From Nemophila menziesii (taxonomy: Eukaryota; Streptophyta; Magnoliopsida; Boraginales; Hydrophyllaceae), in NCBI GenBank assembly GCA_029959085.1, contig JARWIR010000003.1, positions 29,961,505 to 30,025,504 of the forward strand: DNA of 64,000 nt, given 5' to 3'. Below, one piece after another: positions 33,445 through 46,701 of the stretch (position 1 is its first letter; each line of letters starts with the position of its first letter). The notes beneath the pieces were generated by a model. The model worked only from the letters and a program-made list of their open reading frames with translations, was not told where the DNA came from and did no database searches. The position numbers and the translations under genes were made by a program.

Positions 33445-33989
33445 GGTACGTATATTGCGGGATTCATGGGTTCTTGCGATGTTGTCTCTCCCTTTGTATC
33501 GGAATTATCTGCATTACACTTTGGACTTAGATGGGCTTGCACAAATCGTTATAATGAATTGATTATCGAGACAGATTCGGAGGAGCTCCATGCGCTAGTG
33601 AAGGGCGGTGGGAGCTCTACTCAATTTGAGATGGACTCGGGGAAGCTCCACGCGCTAGTGAAGGGCGGTGGGAGCTTAGGTAGTCGGTATGTTTCGATAG
33701 CAAAGGAGTGTTGTGCACTGTTGCGTAAATTATCTAATGTTAAGCTGGTTCAGATATATCGTGAAGCTAATTTTTGTGCTGATAGACTAGCACGAGAAGG
33801 GGCACTATTATACACTCAACCAGTAGTGCTTAATGATCCACCAGATTTCTTTAGAGTTTGATTACGAGAGATAGGAGTGGACATGCAACCAATAGGGTTG
33901 TACTAGTTAGTCAATAATTTCATTTTGTTCTTGATGTAATCTCTTGTTCTTAACGGCTTTATAGCCTCTCATGTATGCAAAAAAAAAAA
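33445..33989 (+). pseudogene. 5'-truncated LINE: RNase H domain, 3' UTR and poly(A), with target duplication
   Basis: The frame is open from the truncation point and covers a 131-codon stretch (33466-33861) of plant LINE RNase H: SELSALHFGLRWA, IETDSEELHALV and REANFCADRLAREGALL carry the acidic and Asp/Ala signature positions. Within it a ~20-residue segment (DS-ELHALVKGGGS) is tandemly duplicated. A T-rich 3' UTR ends in a 12-A tail (33979-33990). The flanks ACATATTTAT (33435-33444 and 33990-33999) form a perfect 10-bp target duplication. Everything upstream of RNase H was lost at insertion, so it cannot move itself. Confidence 0.92.
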
Positions 33990-34190
33990 ACATATTTATC
34001 TTTTTTCCTTTAAATCTCAATTTAGATAAATTAAAGAGTGCGAATACAATAAGATAGGTTTTATTTTCTTACACTAATCCACTGCTTTATTTAATTTCCT
34101 TGAAACAAATTGAGATATCAATGGTTTGCGGCAAACTTTAAATATCTTCAAATATAAGAAATAGATGATGATTTTCAAACTTTACGCCCT

Positions 34191-36431
34191 TCATGAGAGG
34201 TTCATTAGACTAAGACAATCATTCCTCCGAACAAGATTTCTTCTTGGTTGTGTTGTTGCTTCAAGAATTGCATAACGACTTTCAACTACTTTTGCTTCTT
34301 CTAAAATGTGCAATTTATTTCCATAATCTTTCTCCCAAAAATTGGCCCTTTTTGTCACTAAACATACATGCAGATGAAGCAATATTAGTTTCTTAAAGGT
34401 AAGACGCATCCACATTTATATAGATTTTTGGGTTATTGTAATTTTTCCTGTTTTGATATGTGTTTTTTTTCTTTTCAGTTGTGTTGATTACATTTGTGTT
34501 TGGGTCTGTATATGCCTCAGAGGTTGTGATTTTATATCTACAAAACTCATCATATGCATTATAAGCATTTTTTATAGTTATTATGGGGCAGATAGTATGA
34601 TTTTCAAAGATATATTTATTCATAGCTTTCCTTATGAACCACATAATCCATATTTCCATCTCAACCTGTGGTATATTCTTTTCATCATTTGGGTTTTTCA
34701 TCATTCTTATATGTTTTTGATATTATCCTTTGAAAAGATTTGACTAGAGGGAGTTGCAAACCACCTGGCTTTGGAGCTAGAGCAAAGAAACATAAGGTGT
34801 TCAGAAGTTTCTCTATCATTTCCACATACTTTACAAATATTGTTTAAGCGCATCTTCTATGAAATTTGTTGCTTTCAGTTGGTATAGCATTTGAAACAAC
34901 TCTCCAATGATATTTTCTTTAGTTTAGGGGGTATATTTAATTTCCAAATAATGTCCTAGAGTTCTCATACACTTTGAAAGAGTTCAAAGTTAGAAATTTC
35001 TCATTTTGCTTTCTCTCTTCAGAAATACTATTAGAGATGTGTTTATATATTTTATTAGCAGTAAGATTTCTATTACTTGAATGTTTCCAAACAAGAGTAT
35101 CTGTTACATTAGTGATGCTGATATTTAGAGTGTGGACTTTTTCAGCCTTTTCAGTTCAAAGTGTATTAATAAGTTTTTCCTTATCCCATTCTTTTCTATC
35201 TTTAATCAGTTCAGCCAATTTAATGATAGGGGAACTGGAAGAGTTTTGAGGTTTGTCCGACTGGGGAATCCAGTCATCATGCCAAACATTTGTGTTTTTT
35301 TCATTGCCAACTATCATTCTATTATCATTAATATATGCGTTTCTTCCCTTTATAAGGCTTCTCCAGGCCCAAGATGGGTTGTAACCAAGTGATGTTGATT
35401 CAAAGCAATCATTTGGGAAATATATACCTTTAATAACTTTATAAGCTAGAGATTCTTTATTGTTATTGAATTTCCATGCATATGAAGCTAATAAGGCAGT
35501 GTTGAGTTGTGTAAAGTTTTTGATATTCATGCCACCTTCAGTTTTAGGCATTTCCATAAATTTCAATTTTTTTAAATGTAATCTAGTGTTCCCATTATTA
35601 CCCCACCAATAAGATGCAATACTTGATGAGATTTTGTTACATATTGATTCGCATATATGAAAAATGGACATAATATAAACTGGTATGGATTGTACTACAA
35701 CTTTAAATAAAGTTTCCTTCCCAACTTCAAATAGGAATTTACAATTCCAATCATCAAGTTTAGAGATGATTCTTTCAATGAGCCATTTCAGGGCTTTTGT
35801 TTTTTATCTACCCTAATCAGAGGGTAAACCTAAGTAACTACCAAGATTAGCTAAGTGATTCATTTGAAGTATAACAGTGAGTTCAGAGACAGGGTTTGTG
35901 GGGGTATCTTTACTATAAATTACTCGACTTTTATTTAAGTTTATGTTTTGACCTGAGGCAAAGTTGTACATATTCATAATATCATTAAAATGATAAAATT
36001 CATCATGTGTAGCTTTCAGGAAGAATAAACTATCATCAACGAAAGTAATATGTGTTAATGTGGGGCAAATTCGACTAAGTTTTACACCATATATGAGGCC
36101 TTTTTGTACTTTATCATTGACCATAGGCGATAGATCCTGAGTTACAATGCAAAACAAGAAAGGAGACAAGGGGTCTCCCTGTCTAAGCCCCTTAGTGGGT
36201 TTAGGTAAATCAATGGGATTTCCATTTAATAAAATTGAATAAGATACAGTTTTTACACACATCTCAATCCATTTTATCCAAGTATTAGGAAATCCCAGTG
36301 ATTTCATAGTATCAAAAAGGAAATCTCACTCAATACTTTCAAAATCTTTTGATATATCAGCTTTAGTAGTTGCTGCATAATTTTTTGATGTTCTTTTATT
36401 TTTCAAGTAATATATAGCCTCATGAGCTATA
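34191..36431 (-). pseudogene. L1-type LINE, RT to RNase H half (visible only in copy 2)
   Basis: On the minus strand 36307-35813 is a 164-codon RT piece: TWIKWIEMC, GLRQGDPLSPFLFCIV and the catalytic box FVDD in place of the usual YADD. A stop-interrupted segment follows, then 35671-35156 (171 codons) with the zf-RVT region (YWWGN, GGMNIKNFTQLNTALLASYAWKF, WAWRSLIKGR, WHDDWIP). A decayed RNase H follows at about 34450-34191 (INVDASYL, then EEAKVVESRYAILEA). Domain order RT, zf-RVT, RNase H is that of plant L1 elements. Multiple frame breaks make it a pseudogene. The 3' end near 34000-34190 is not clearly marked. Confidence 0.9.
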
Positions 36432-39099
36432 ATGATATTATCAATTATGCTTCTATTGCTAATAAAAGTCAATTTTTCATGGGAAATTATAGCGTTTATT
36501 AAGGGTTTTAGCCTTTTGTATAAGGGTTATATAAGTTTCATTAATGGAAGTCAGGTTACCCATGTTCCATAAGAAGTCAGAGATGCATTTCATGAAATCA
36601 ATTTTAATGATATCCCAGTTTTTCTTATAAATGTTGTCAGTGAATCCATCAGGGCTTGGGGATTTATTTCCCCCCCAGATCCCACACTGCTTCTTTTATT
36701 TCTTGAATAGAAACATGAGCTTCAAGAATCATATTCATTTCACAAGTTATAGTAGGTTTTATCTTGTTTAGAACAGAGTGATAATTTCTAGGACCTTCAG
36801 TAGAATAAGTATTAGTATAGTGTTGTATGATGTGGTTTTCTCTATACTTTTCATTTTCCATCCAAATACCTTCATTATTTAAAAGTATAATTATTTATTA
36901 TGTTTTCTTTTAGCTTTAGTTGAATTATTTAAGAAGGTGGTATTTTTATCCCCAAGGTTTCCCATTGAATTCTAGATTTTTCTTTCCAATATAATCCTTC
37001 CTTATTCCAAAAATCTTCTAACTGAGCAGTAATGTAATAAATTTTGATATAAGGTGTAATTTAGTACCAAATTTGACAATACCTTTTTAAGTTATATTAG
37101 TATAAGCATTCCAGAGATTTTTAATCATATTAATCACTTCATAATCATTGTTCTTCTGTAAATAACCTATCAAATTTCTTGAAGATATGTTTATTACAGT
37201 GAAGAATCAGGAGGATATGACCAGATCCTATGGCAGGTAGAGTGGCAATCCATGCTTTAGGATACAGAGTATACCAAGCCAGGTTTGCTAAGCCCCTGTC
37301 AAGATTTTATTTTATAAGTTTGTTGCCACTTCTTCTATTGCTCCTGGTGAAAAAACACCCTTTAATAGAAGTTTCATTAAGATGATTTTGATGTATAAAG
37401 GCATTCAAGAAGTTTTTATCAGTGTATTGACCCTCATTTCCTCCTATTTTTTTAAATAATTGAACCTGATCATTTTAAGTTCACCAATTAAGAACCAGGG
37501 TTCATTTTTTTTCCATAAGACTTTCAATTTTGGCAAAGTTGTTTTCTTTTTCATTTTCTTGAGATGAAATATATGTGTAAGTATAGTAAGCATTTGTACC
37601 TTTCTCACCAGAACTATGACAGTGGATGAAGTTTTTTGTAGCTTTAAGAACTTAAATGTTTAAATCGTGTTTAGCAATAAGGACAAGTCCTCCAGCTCTA
37701 CCCTCGGGTTTAATAGTGCATACATTATTCATATTAAGAGAATTTATTGAGTGTATCAGTTTTGTCTTTTTCGTTAAGCGTTTAAATAAGAGATATTACC
37801 TCAGATTGATGAGTATTGACCGCATCCTTGAGTGTTAGAATTGTCAAGTGGGTACCAATCACTTAACAATTCCAACAGAATGTATCATGTACCCATGTGG
37901 GTTTGTTCAAGGACAAACCCAAAAACCTCTTTGTCAGCAGCATCTTCTTTGTTTTCTATGGTGGTATCAATATCTTTCTTTGTTTCTTCATCTTGTTTTG
38001 TTGTTTCTTCTTGCTTGTTTGATTGGTGTTTTGATTCTCTAATTGGTTCATTCACTTTCCATCTTGTTGCCAAGAGCTTATTGTATTTTGTGGTTTCCAT
38101 TGAACTTTTGATTTCACTTTATTCTCTGTTTGTGATTTATACTCATGTTGTCGATGATGAATTGGGGTTTTAAAGTCTTCATATAGGGAATATGGTATAG
38201 ATTCAGTATGTGGGTGTTATGAAGATGTTTCATGGTGTTGATTTTGTGTAGCTTTGATTTCAGAGAGTATGGATTGGTTTGGGTTAATTTTGATTTAGGG
38301 ATTTAGCATTGCTTCCGATTTGGATATAGTGTTTAGGTGTTATAATAACGGGTGTTTCCATTGGATCCAAAGGTTAGGGGTTTAGGTGTTATTGGATTTC
38401 TTTCAGATTGGGTTAATTACTTGGGCTTTTGAAAATATTTGTTTCCATTTATTTGGCCCATGTTTTATTTGGCCCATTATATTCAGTATTGGGGGCCTTG
38501 TTTTGTATAACTCTTTCTCTTACCAAGTCGAGTTTCGATTCATTCCTCTTTTGGCTGTAATTTGAAGCCGCCTTTCTTCTCATTGTTGTCATATTATCCT
38601 CAATAGCCATGCTGTTGTCAGAAGCAATAAACGTGTGACAGTAAGTTTCAATTTTTGAATTCTTATCTTTTTGCCTAGGGTTTTGTGGAGTTTGGGCGGG
38701 ATTTTGTTAGTGGTCGTTGTTTGTTGACTTGGTGGTGGGTTGTGACTTAGTGGTGGGTTTCAGATTGAATTTGTTTCTTCAAAATTTTTTTGCTCAAAAC
38801 CATAAATGTTTTTGTTTAGGTTAAAAAGTAGTCTCCCTTTGTTGGTACATTCATTCTGTTCATTATCTAATATTCTTCATAAATAGCATAAATCACAAAT
38901 TTTTGCATATTTAAGTATACCTCTAATCTTTTGCCCATCTCTGAGGTTTATGTTGTAGGCTCATTGAATGGTTTTGAAGATGTTCTAGTCTACACGTACT
39001 CGGATGGCGCTAAATTCCATAAAGTTTTCAATCGGTGGTAAGATTGTTTCCTCAACTTTTCCGAGTTTTGTAGCAATTTTTTGATCATTATCTTTATTG
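36432..39099 (-). pseudogene. L1-type LINE, copy 2: RT lead-in, endonuclease, ORF1 C-terminus
   Basis: Same content as 5575-8242, contiguous here with the RT half at its left. This shows that copy 1 held a normal LINE before the Copia insertion. Interrupted at 39100-39104 by element A (target ATAAG). Confidence 0.88.
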
Positions 39100-39104
39100 A
39101 TAAG

Positions 39105-40917
39105 TGGTGGGTCCTGGTGTGTTATAAATTAATGCGAAAATAAAAGGAACCACAATACCGCAAGTGTACGGTTGTCCAAGTAATACTCCGACAAGTCGGG
39201 TTTTGTTCTCAGGGATTGGACTGGTATAACCCAAGTGTTCAATAAACAAGTAGTAGTAATTGCAAATACAGAAAATTAAAGATAAAATATATTTGTTTGA
39301 TTTTTATATTAATCCTAAGAATGCAAGAAAATAAATTACTGAAAATAAATACTAAAGGATTACGACGCATATATGAGCTATACTTGAGTCTCGCTGGGGT
39401 ATCACCTAAACTTACCTAATTAATGCTTTCGTTAAGGGCGGAACTAATATTTCTATATTAGTCGGGACTCTATAATCTCCTAGCCCCCGTCAGGGTGGAC
39501 CTAGGAGCTATCCTACAGTATTACAAACCCCGTCAGGGCGATTATAAGCTACGTTCAGATGAATACGATTTTATCCAATTGGCTATAAGGTTAACTAAGT
39601 CCGTCAGGATCAATAATTTCTACCTTACGTTTATTATCTAGTTCAGTAATTAAACCCCCCGTCAAGGCGATCACTTCCCCACCATAGTTAATAGCTTAAT
39701 TACTATGACCTATCTCCGATTAGCTAATTCATTGATAGTGAAATTAATATAAAATAAGAAACAATATGAAATACCTAATTCAAATTAAACTAGAACCTAA
39801 TCCCAAATTGAAATACATGAATTAAACAAATTAGGGTTCATCCCATTACGATTCTCAAGTAATTAAGGTTTAGCTCATATTGAAAGTAAAAACACTAAAG
39901 AAATTAATAATATACATGTCCTAATAACAGAAATAAAATAAGAACCTAGATAAAGGAATTTGCTAGAACTGTTGTTGGAGGAAAATGATTCTCCATCTTC
40001 TGCTCTTGCTTCCGCCTCTTGACGCTCTATCTAAGGATGATTTAATATGAAGGTTTAATGAGTGGTGGTTCTAACTCTCTCTCTAAAGATGTATATATTG
40101 AATGAATTGTGAGAGGTACTGAATAATGAGGTCTAAGAGGTGTATTTATAGGTGCTAGGAAGCCCTATGTCGAATTTACTTGGAGTGGGAGACAAGTCAA
40201 GAACTCTTTAATTCGTAACCCTTAAATCTAAGAAAGGTAAGATTATGCTACTGATTTGTTTTGGTCATATCTCCTTCAATACTTATCCCTTTGAGGTGTT
40301 CCAATATTCGAAACCGCTTGTCTCAGAAATCTCTTTCCATTGGTCCAGACCATTCTCCCAAATTCCTAGCCAATATTAAGTTATGGACTCGTCTTTGAAA
40401 CGTGGCTGGAATTTTAGATTCATAAGACAGCTTTATCTTTTCCTTCTTTGCATATATCCTTCCTTAATCTTCTTATTTCCATGTAAATCTCTTTCCCTTC
40501 CTTCTTATACTTGACTTGGTCTCTAATTAATTACCATATATCTTTTAAAACTTCACAATAAATAAATAATTAAACCGCATATGCTTTAAAAAATAATAAA
40601 TCAATAATCAAGACTAGAAATAGGAAAGTGCACTCTAAAGTTAAAAACTCGACTCAAATACTTCCTAACACACTAAAAATAAGCTAAGACTCTAATTCTC
40701 ACTTCTCCACCTTGTATTGAAATTTAAGAACATACTAACTTTGCACTAAAAATAATCAAATTAACGCACAAAAGCTCTAAAAATGCCAATAGTCAATTTC
40801 CAAGGGGAGAAAGTGCAATGTGATCAATTAAGCATAAAAGTCTATCAAATAAGTCATTTATTCACCTAAAAGGATGTCTCTAAAGGGCTAATAATTATAA
40901 CAAATAGGGAGACATCA
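39105..40917 (-). repeat. Element A 3' LTR, copy 2
   Basis: Counterpart of 8248-10060, same length. At several sites that differ between the LTRs in copy 1 it agrees with the 5' LTR instead, for example in the CCGTCAAGG hairpin motif (39659-39668), which reads CCGTTAAGG in copy 1. Confidence 0.92.
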
Positions 40918-41076
40918 AGACCCAAAACTCAAACCTTTGTCGTCGCGACAAAGCAAAATAAAAACAAAGGCCTTTTAGGTGAATGCAGAAGGTAGAATCT
41001 AGAAAATACGCCCAAAGCACAACTTAAAACAAATCTCATATAGTCTAATCTAGGAATTAATATACACCTACACTTA

Positions 41077-42638
41077 TGGTGGTCCTTTGTGTGTTCTAAA
41101 TAAATGCAAAAATAATCGAACCACAACCGCAAGTGTACGGTTGTCCCAAGTAATATAGATGATAATACAGATTCGTTCCAAGGACGGGATGGTTGACTAC
41201 AATGTTTAACAGATAATGATTGGTTGCACTTATGAAAGCAAGTAAATAAAATATGTTTGTTTGGTTTTGTTTATTAAAGCTACTAAATGAAAGACAAATT
41301 ATAAATGCAAGTAAAAAGCTAAGACGCAAGTAATATGAGTGAAAACGCAGTATGAGAAGTAGTACTTGAGAACGCAAGGATCCTCCCAATCTTATTTCCT
41401 AACTTATGTTGTTTAAGGGCTAAATTGGTCAATTACAATGGTCGGGATTCTAAATTCCTTATATCCCCGTCAGGGTGGACTATAAGGCGATCCTAGAGTG
41501 TCACTAGTCCCGTCAGGGTAAATATGATCCACCTTTGGATGATTAAGTTTTATTACCTCATTGGCCCTAGAATTAGCTCAATTCGTCAGAATCAATAGCT
41601 TCTATCCTAGATTGAATAATTAATTCTATACCTAAACCCTCCGTCAGGATGATCCACACGCCACATATGTGGAATAGCCTAGATACGAATACCTGTTCTT
41701 AGTTCGCGACTCTAAAAACAGTAAACAATCACAAATTATCGAAAAGAGTAAAAGCCCCAATCTAATTTAATTTAACAGAAACCCAAATTCAACATTCGTT
41801 ATTCAATAAAATTGGGATTCACCCATTAATTGTTCTCAAGCACTATTAAATGTTTAGGTCATATTGAAAAGAAAAACTAAATTAAATGTAATGGAATTCA
41901 TATTTGATTACAAAATTAAAGATAAAAAGAACCTAATTTCTGGAATTGGAATGACTGAGAACGGAGATATAGACCCTCTCCAGTTCTTGCAGCTTCTTCT
42001 TTCTTCCTTCTGTTGCTTCTCTCTGGTGTTTAATATTGTGGAATGTGAATTGTATGAAAAATAGAAGTCCAGACCTCCTTTTATAAGCATAAAAACGGAT
42101 TAGGGCTTGGACAAGAAAATAAAACACTAATTAAATGTCCAAACCCAATTTCTAAGCCCAAAATCCCGTAACTGTTGATACACCTTCACTAAAACGGCTT
42201 TTCCCGCTTCGTTATGACTCCGATTGACTTGAAATCAGTTGCTAAATTTCCGTAACTCGCTAAGGATTGTTTTATCTTCAAAGGTCAGCGGATAAAGCAG
42301 CTCTTAAGCACCTTGAAATCAGCAATCTATGGCCTGGAAAACAGAGTTCCAGCTCTAAAAATAATATCTTCGAGATTTATCTTCAAGTCTTGACTCTAAT
42401 TCACGATCTTTGACTTTTTCCTCGGATTCCTCTCCTAGCTAACATCTAAAAACCTGTAAACTTTACACTAAAAATACCAATATTACGCGCAAAAGTTTAA
42501 TAATTTAAAAATGCTAGAAATAAAAAGGGAATTCCGGATTATTGCATATTTGGTCCAAAAGTCTATCAAAATAATTAAATAAACACAAAAAATGATGTCT
42601 CCTAAGGGTAAAAAATAAGAACAATTAGGGAGACATCA
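41077..42638 (-). mobile_element. Solo LTR of family B nested in element A, copy 2
   Basis: Target duplication ACTTA at 41072-41076 and 42639-42643. It was in place before the duplication. Confidence 0.95.
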
Positions 42639-42643
42639 ACTTA

Positions 42644-43797
42644 TCATGAAAAATCAAACACAAAGTAATATCAATCCAAAATTAATTTCACAATGCTAGA
42701 AGGTTACGCTTATTACTTATCTCAAGATGGTGGCTATAGGGTGTTCCTCAATCTTTACTTGCTTTGAACACTCCACTTAGCATACTCCCTATTAACTCAC
42801 TATGCATCTAAAAATCACGAGGTCTTTACGGTTTTAGCGTAGGCTTAGGGACGGTATGGTATGTATATTTGGTAAATTTGAAGTGAGCTTTTGGCTCTCT
42901 ACCCACTTACCATCAACAAACTGTCCAAGAGCTTGATTTTACACTCGAATAACGTTTTCACTCAACCCATTTGACGCACTAATTTAGCGTCCCCAAATTA
43001 ATCCAATAAGCACTAAGGATGATTCATTTAAAAATTTCCTCTTTGCCGGTCCAAATATATATATATTCTTTTCATATGAATTTTCTTTTTCTTTTGTATA
43101 GCTATGACTCCCTTTTTTATGTTGAGATATCATGCTATTTTTTCATAAACTATGCTTATTCATAACTTTAGCTTTTTAGCTTCTTTTTCATCTACTATTA
43201 CCCCGGCAAAGGGTTGCAATGTAATAAACCTGTGAATCATCAAAATATAAACAAAGCACAATTGATAAGCTCAAAAATCCCAACCCAATGTAAATTCCCA
43301 TAATAGTGGACCCACCACCCCAAACTCAAGCTCAAGACAGGAAGTCTCTGGATCGTGATTCAAGTGCGGGTCATATGGTAATGCCTAACAATCTAAAGGG
43401 ATATTGGCTTATAATGTGGTGACAAAAGAAAGGCTTAAAGGCTAAAAATTTGGCTAAGAAGGATATAATTAATTCAGGGATGAAGGCCAAAAAGGATTCA
43501 AAGGGCTAACAAAGAACTGCCTCTATCATTTTCCTATCTACACAGCTTGCCTCTAGTTCATACCTAAGTGGGTTCTCTACTCATTTAGATCTCACGTTCT
43601 ACAAACCACTCATTATCCTTAAGCACAAGTTTACTTCTTTTGCATTGTTCATTAATTATTCCTATCAATTATCTCATATTTGCATGCAATCAAATTGCGT
43701 TTTACACTAACTCCTAAAGTCAACTATTTTCTATTATAAATTCATAAAAAGCATGCTTGATGGGGGCATTTAAAATACTCTACAGTCAAACGCAACC
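42644..43797 (-). other. Element A internal non-coding region, copy 2
   Basis: Counterpart of 11787-12940; nothing further seen. Confidence 0.7.
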
Positions 43798-44240
43798 CTA
43801 AAAAAAATTCTTTCTGAAAAGCATGTAAAACACAAAAAATTGGGATGAGGCAACGAACCCCACCCTAAACGCAAAAGTGAGTCGTGTCCCCATGACTCGA
43901 AAAAGACTCAAGAAAGCAAATAAACAATTAAAACAAATAAGAAAGGGATAGGAAAACGTATCTGAACCATCACGAAGCTGGTTTCCATTGTTGCGTGTAG
44001 GTTGATCTCCTTGTGTTGCGTAGGTGGCATGTTGAACATTGCCCACTCACGTAATATGATTTTCATAAGCTCCAACTCTTTTGTGACTTTTCCTATGGTT
44101 AGTAACACCTCTTCATGAATATCCTCCAAAATTTCTATTCTTTCAACTACATCTTTTAACACCCAAAAGTTAATAAGAGGATCTCCAACTTCCTCTTCCT
44201 CTCCATGGTATTCTTGTATTCCCAATCTTCGACATCTCAA
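43798..44240 (-). pseudogene. Small post-pol ORF of element A, copy 2, frameshifted
   Basis: Counterpart of 12941-13384 with one C missing near 44047 (CCCACTCACG against CCCACTCCACG), which splits the frame into two overlapping pieces of about 110 and 82 codons. Confidence 0.5.
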
Positions 44241-44635
44241 TGAACCCCAAAATCAAAACTTCAAATAATCAAAAACTAGAGAAGAGTTTTGAAATTTGAT
44301 GTTTTGAGTATTTATAATGAAGGATTATAGTGTTATATGAGATGGGTAATCAATATGTAATGGCTTGGGGAAGGTTTAATGAATAAGATTGAAGCTTTGA
44401 TGAATAGGCTTAAGATTGAAGGAGAAGATTTCTTAATGTTCTTGAATTATTGTGGTGTTGGATGAGTGTTTGGAATGGAATAGGAGGAAAGATTTAATGT
44501 TCTTGGGTGTGGTAGTGGTCTTTGTGTAGGTATATAATGGGTTAAGGTCTGCAAAATCGTGTTGGAGAGGCTAGGGTTCCTTCTTGATGAAGTAAGAAGT
44601 GTATAAGGCAACAAACTCTTCAAAACCGACCTACT

Positions 44636-45035
44636 GGCCGGCATATCGGAGTTCTGGCCGGCATACCGGTGTTGGACGTGTGTCTTTTTGTACCTCTCGA
44701 CAAACAACCCGAGCCGCTACCCGTGGGAACGTGTTTCTGGGCACCTAAATACCGGTCGCGAACGAAGACGTCCCCAACAGCTAGATCTCAAAAAGTTATG
44801 CAGTTTAGGCTCAAAGATCACCTGATTTCGACATCCGAGCGCAAAGATATGACTTGCCGAAATTTTCTCTGATTGTGTCCAGATTTTTTTTTTCGACACA
44901 GAGGGCCGGCATGCCGGTTAGATGACCGGCTAGCCGGTCCCAGTAAAGTACCCTTCGGCAAAAAAACTGATTCCAGAACCCGTGGGCTCGTGTTTCCTCC
45001 CTCCGGTATACCGGGGATTTCGTCCGGTATACCGG
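44636..45035 (-). repeat. GC-palindrome cluster of element A, copy 2
   Basis: All six motifs of 13781-14180 are unchanged (for example CCGGCATGCCGG from 44906 and CCGGTATACCGG at 45024-45035). Confidence 0.85.
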
Positions 45036-45456
45036 CGCTGCAGATTTATTTTTTCTTTTCGTTCCTTTTCACCCCAAACTCAATTCCTACACACTTTAAC
45101 ACACCACCTTTCTCATTTCTTTTAAAAGTAGACACTAATACTCGATGATTACTTATAATTATACACTAGGAATTTAAAAACAGAAAGCAAATTAAAACAT
45201 GGGTTGTCTCCCAAGAAGCACTTTTGTTTATTACGTCTTTAAGTTCGACGCGTTACCTTCCATGAATATGGTATTGAGGCCCTTGCGGTTCTCCTCCGCT
45301 TAAATTTGCCTCGTCCTTGGCATGTAAGCTTTAGGACCTTCCCCCCTTAGAATTATACTCAATCGATCTCTGAAAGGGGAAGGTAGTATCTCCGTTTCGC
45401 CTTCTTACTTGCACGACGAAACTTATTTTTCACCACATGATAGTAGATAACCGTCC

Positions 45457-46530
45457 TCAACGGTATAAGCTCATTTTTATTCTCTTTAATCTCGCGTTCC
45501 TCTTTAAAGTGTGGTGGGTAGGTGCTTCTCCTTGCCGATTTACTCTCGCGGTGTAGCACCTATTGATCATTTTTAGTAATAGAGGTGATTCCGATTTTTT
45601 ATCTCTAATGATGATTTGTGGTGGAGATAGTGATTGGTGAACTTTTTGTGGTGGATATTCGACTTCTCTTTTATTATGAAGCTTTAATTCTTCAATTGAT
45701 ACCTCAACCACTTCATATTCGTCTTCGCTTTCAACCCAATCTTCCACTATTACTTCATCATGTTCTTGATGTGGAATCTCAATAATCTCGATCACCTCTT
45801 CTTCCTTTTTGCGTTCCATATCTTGATCATGTGCACGCTCCATAGGAATAGCAATCTCAGTTTCAATTTCTAGGATTTTCGTTGCTACTCCTCCTTCCAC
45901 CATGCTAACAAGATTCTCAACCACATGGTGGTCTCCATTTATAATCGGCACGGTGGTCGTATCACTATCACTAACTCTGTCTTTCAACATTTCCTCCTCA
46001 ACTACTTCTTCAAGAGAATCATACTGGGAAGCCAGTTCATCTAGGATTTGTTTTATTTTTTTCATTCTGGCATTGCTTTCCTCATCTCTTGCCTTTCGCT
46101 CTTGAAATCTTCCCATGATTATCTCTTCGTAACGGCATTCGAATTTGGGGTCTTCATAAGACTTGCTATTGTTCTCGGCAAAGTCATGAGAATTATATCT
46201 GGAACCCATTTCGTTTAACTTCCGTTCTATTTTTGCACTGCTTTCATTGCGATTGCGCATGTATTTAGCAATCATTTCATTCAAATCGGCAAGAGTTATT
46301 TGTGGAGGTTGTCGAATGTTCCATCTTTCATCTTGTTGATAGTGATAAGATGGTTGATCTTGATGATAGTGATATGACAATTGTTGTTGATTATTCCCGA
46401 TCCATTGGTTGTTCCAACCTTGCGGGTGTTGATAAGGTGGTTGGTAGAAGTTACTACCCCATTGTTGTTGTCCCGAAGAGTCTTCCCAATAGTCATATGG
46501 ATCGGGATCTGGTTAATGTCCTCTATACAT
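45457..46530 (-). pseudogene. Element A main ORF, copy 2, same early stop
   Basis: ATG at 46530-46528, TAA at 46515-46513, then open to 45457. I saw one coding change relative to copy 1: Lys to Glu in the acidic middle (ESEDKYEVV to ESEDEYEVV, near 45720). Confidence 0.55.
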
Positions 46531-46678
46531 CTTTAACTAAAGCTCCTGATCATTACCTGAATAAAGAACCTGTAAAACAAAACAAAAACAAAGACCAAGC
46601 GTAAAACTGATAAAAAAATAAAAAAAAATAAACAATTAAAACTACTTAAGCATTAAACACCGGGGTGACACGCTGCAA

Positions 46679-46696
46679 TCCCCGGCAGCGGCGCCA
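46679..46696 (-). other. Primer-binding site of element A, copy 2
   Basis: Same tRNA-Asp-type site as 15824-15841. Confidence 0.9.
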
Positions 46697-46701
46697 AAAC
46701 T

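Noticed and set aside
33466..33861. 131-codon frame as a stand-alone plant RNase H gene
   Set aside because: Poly(A) tail and 10-bp target duplication show it is a 5'-truncated LINE.
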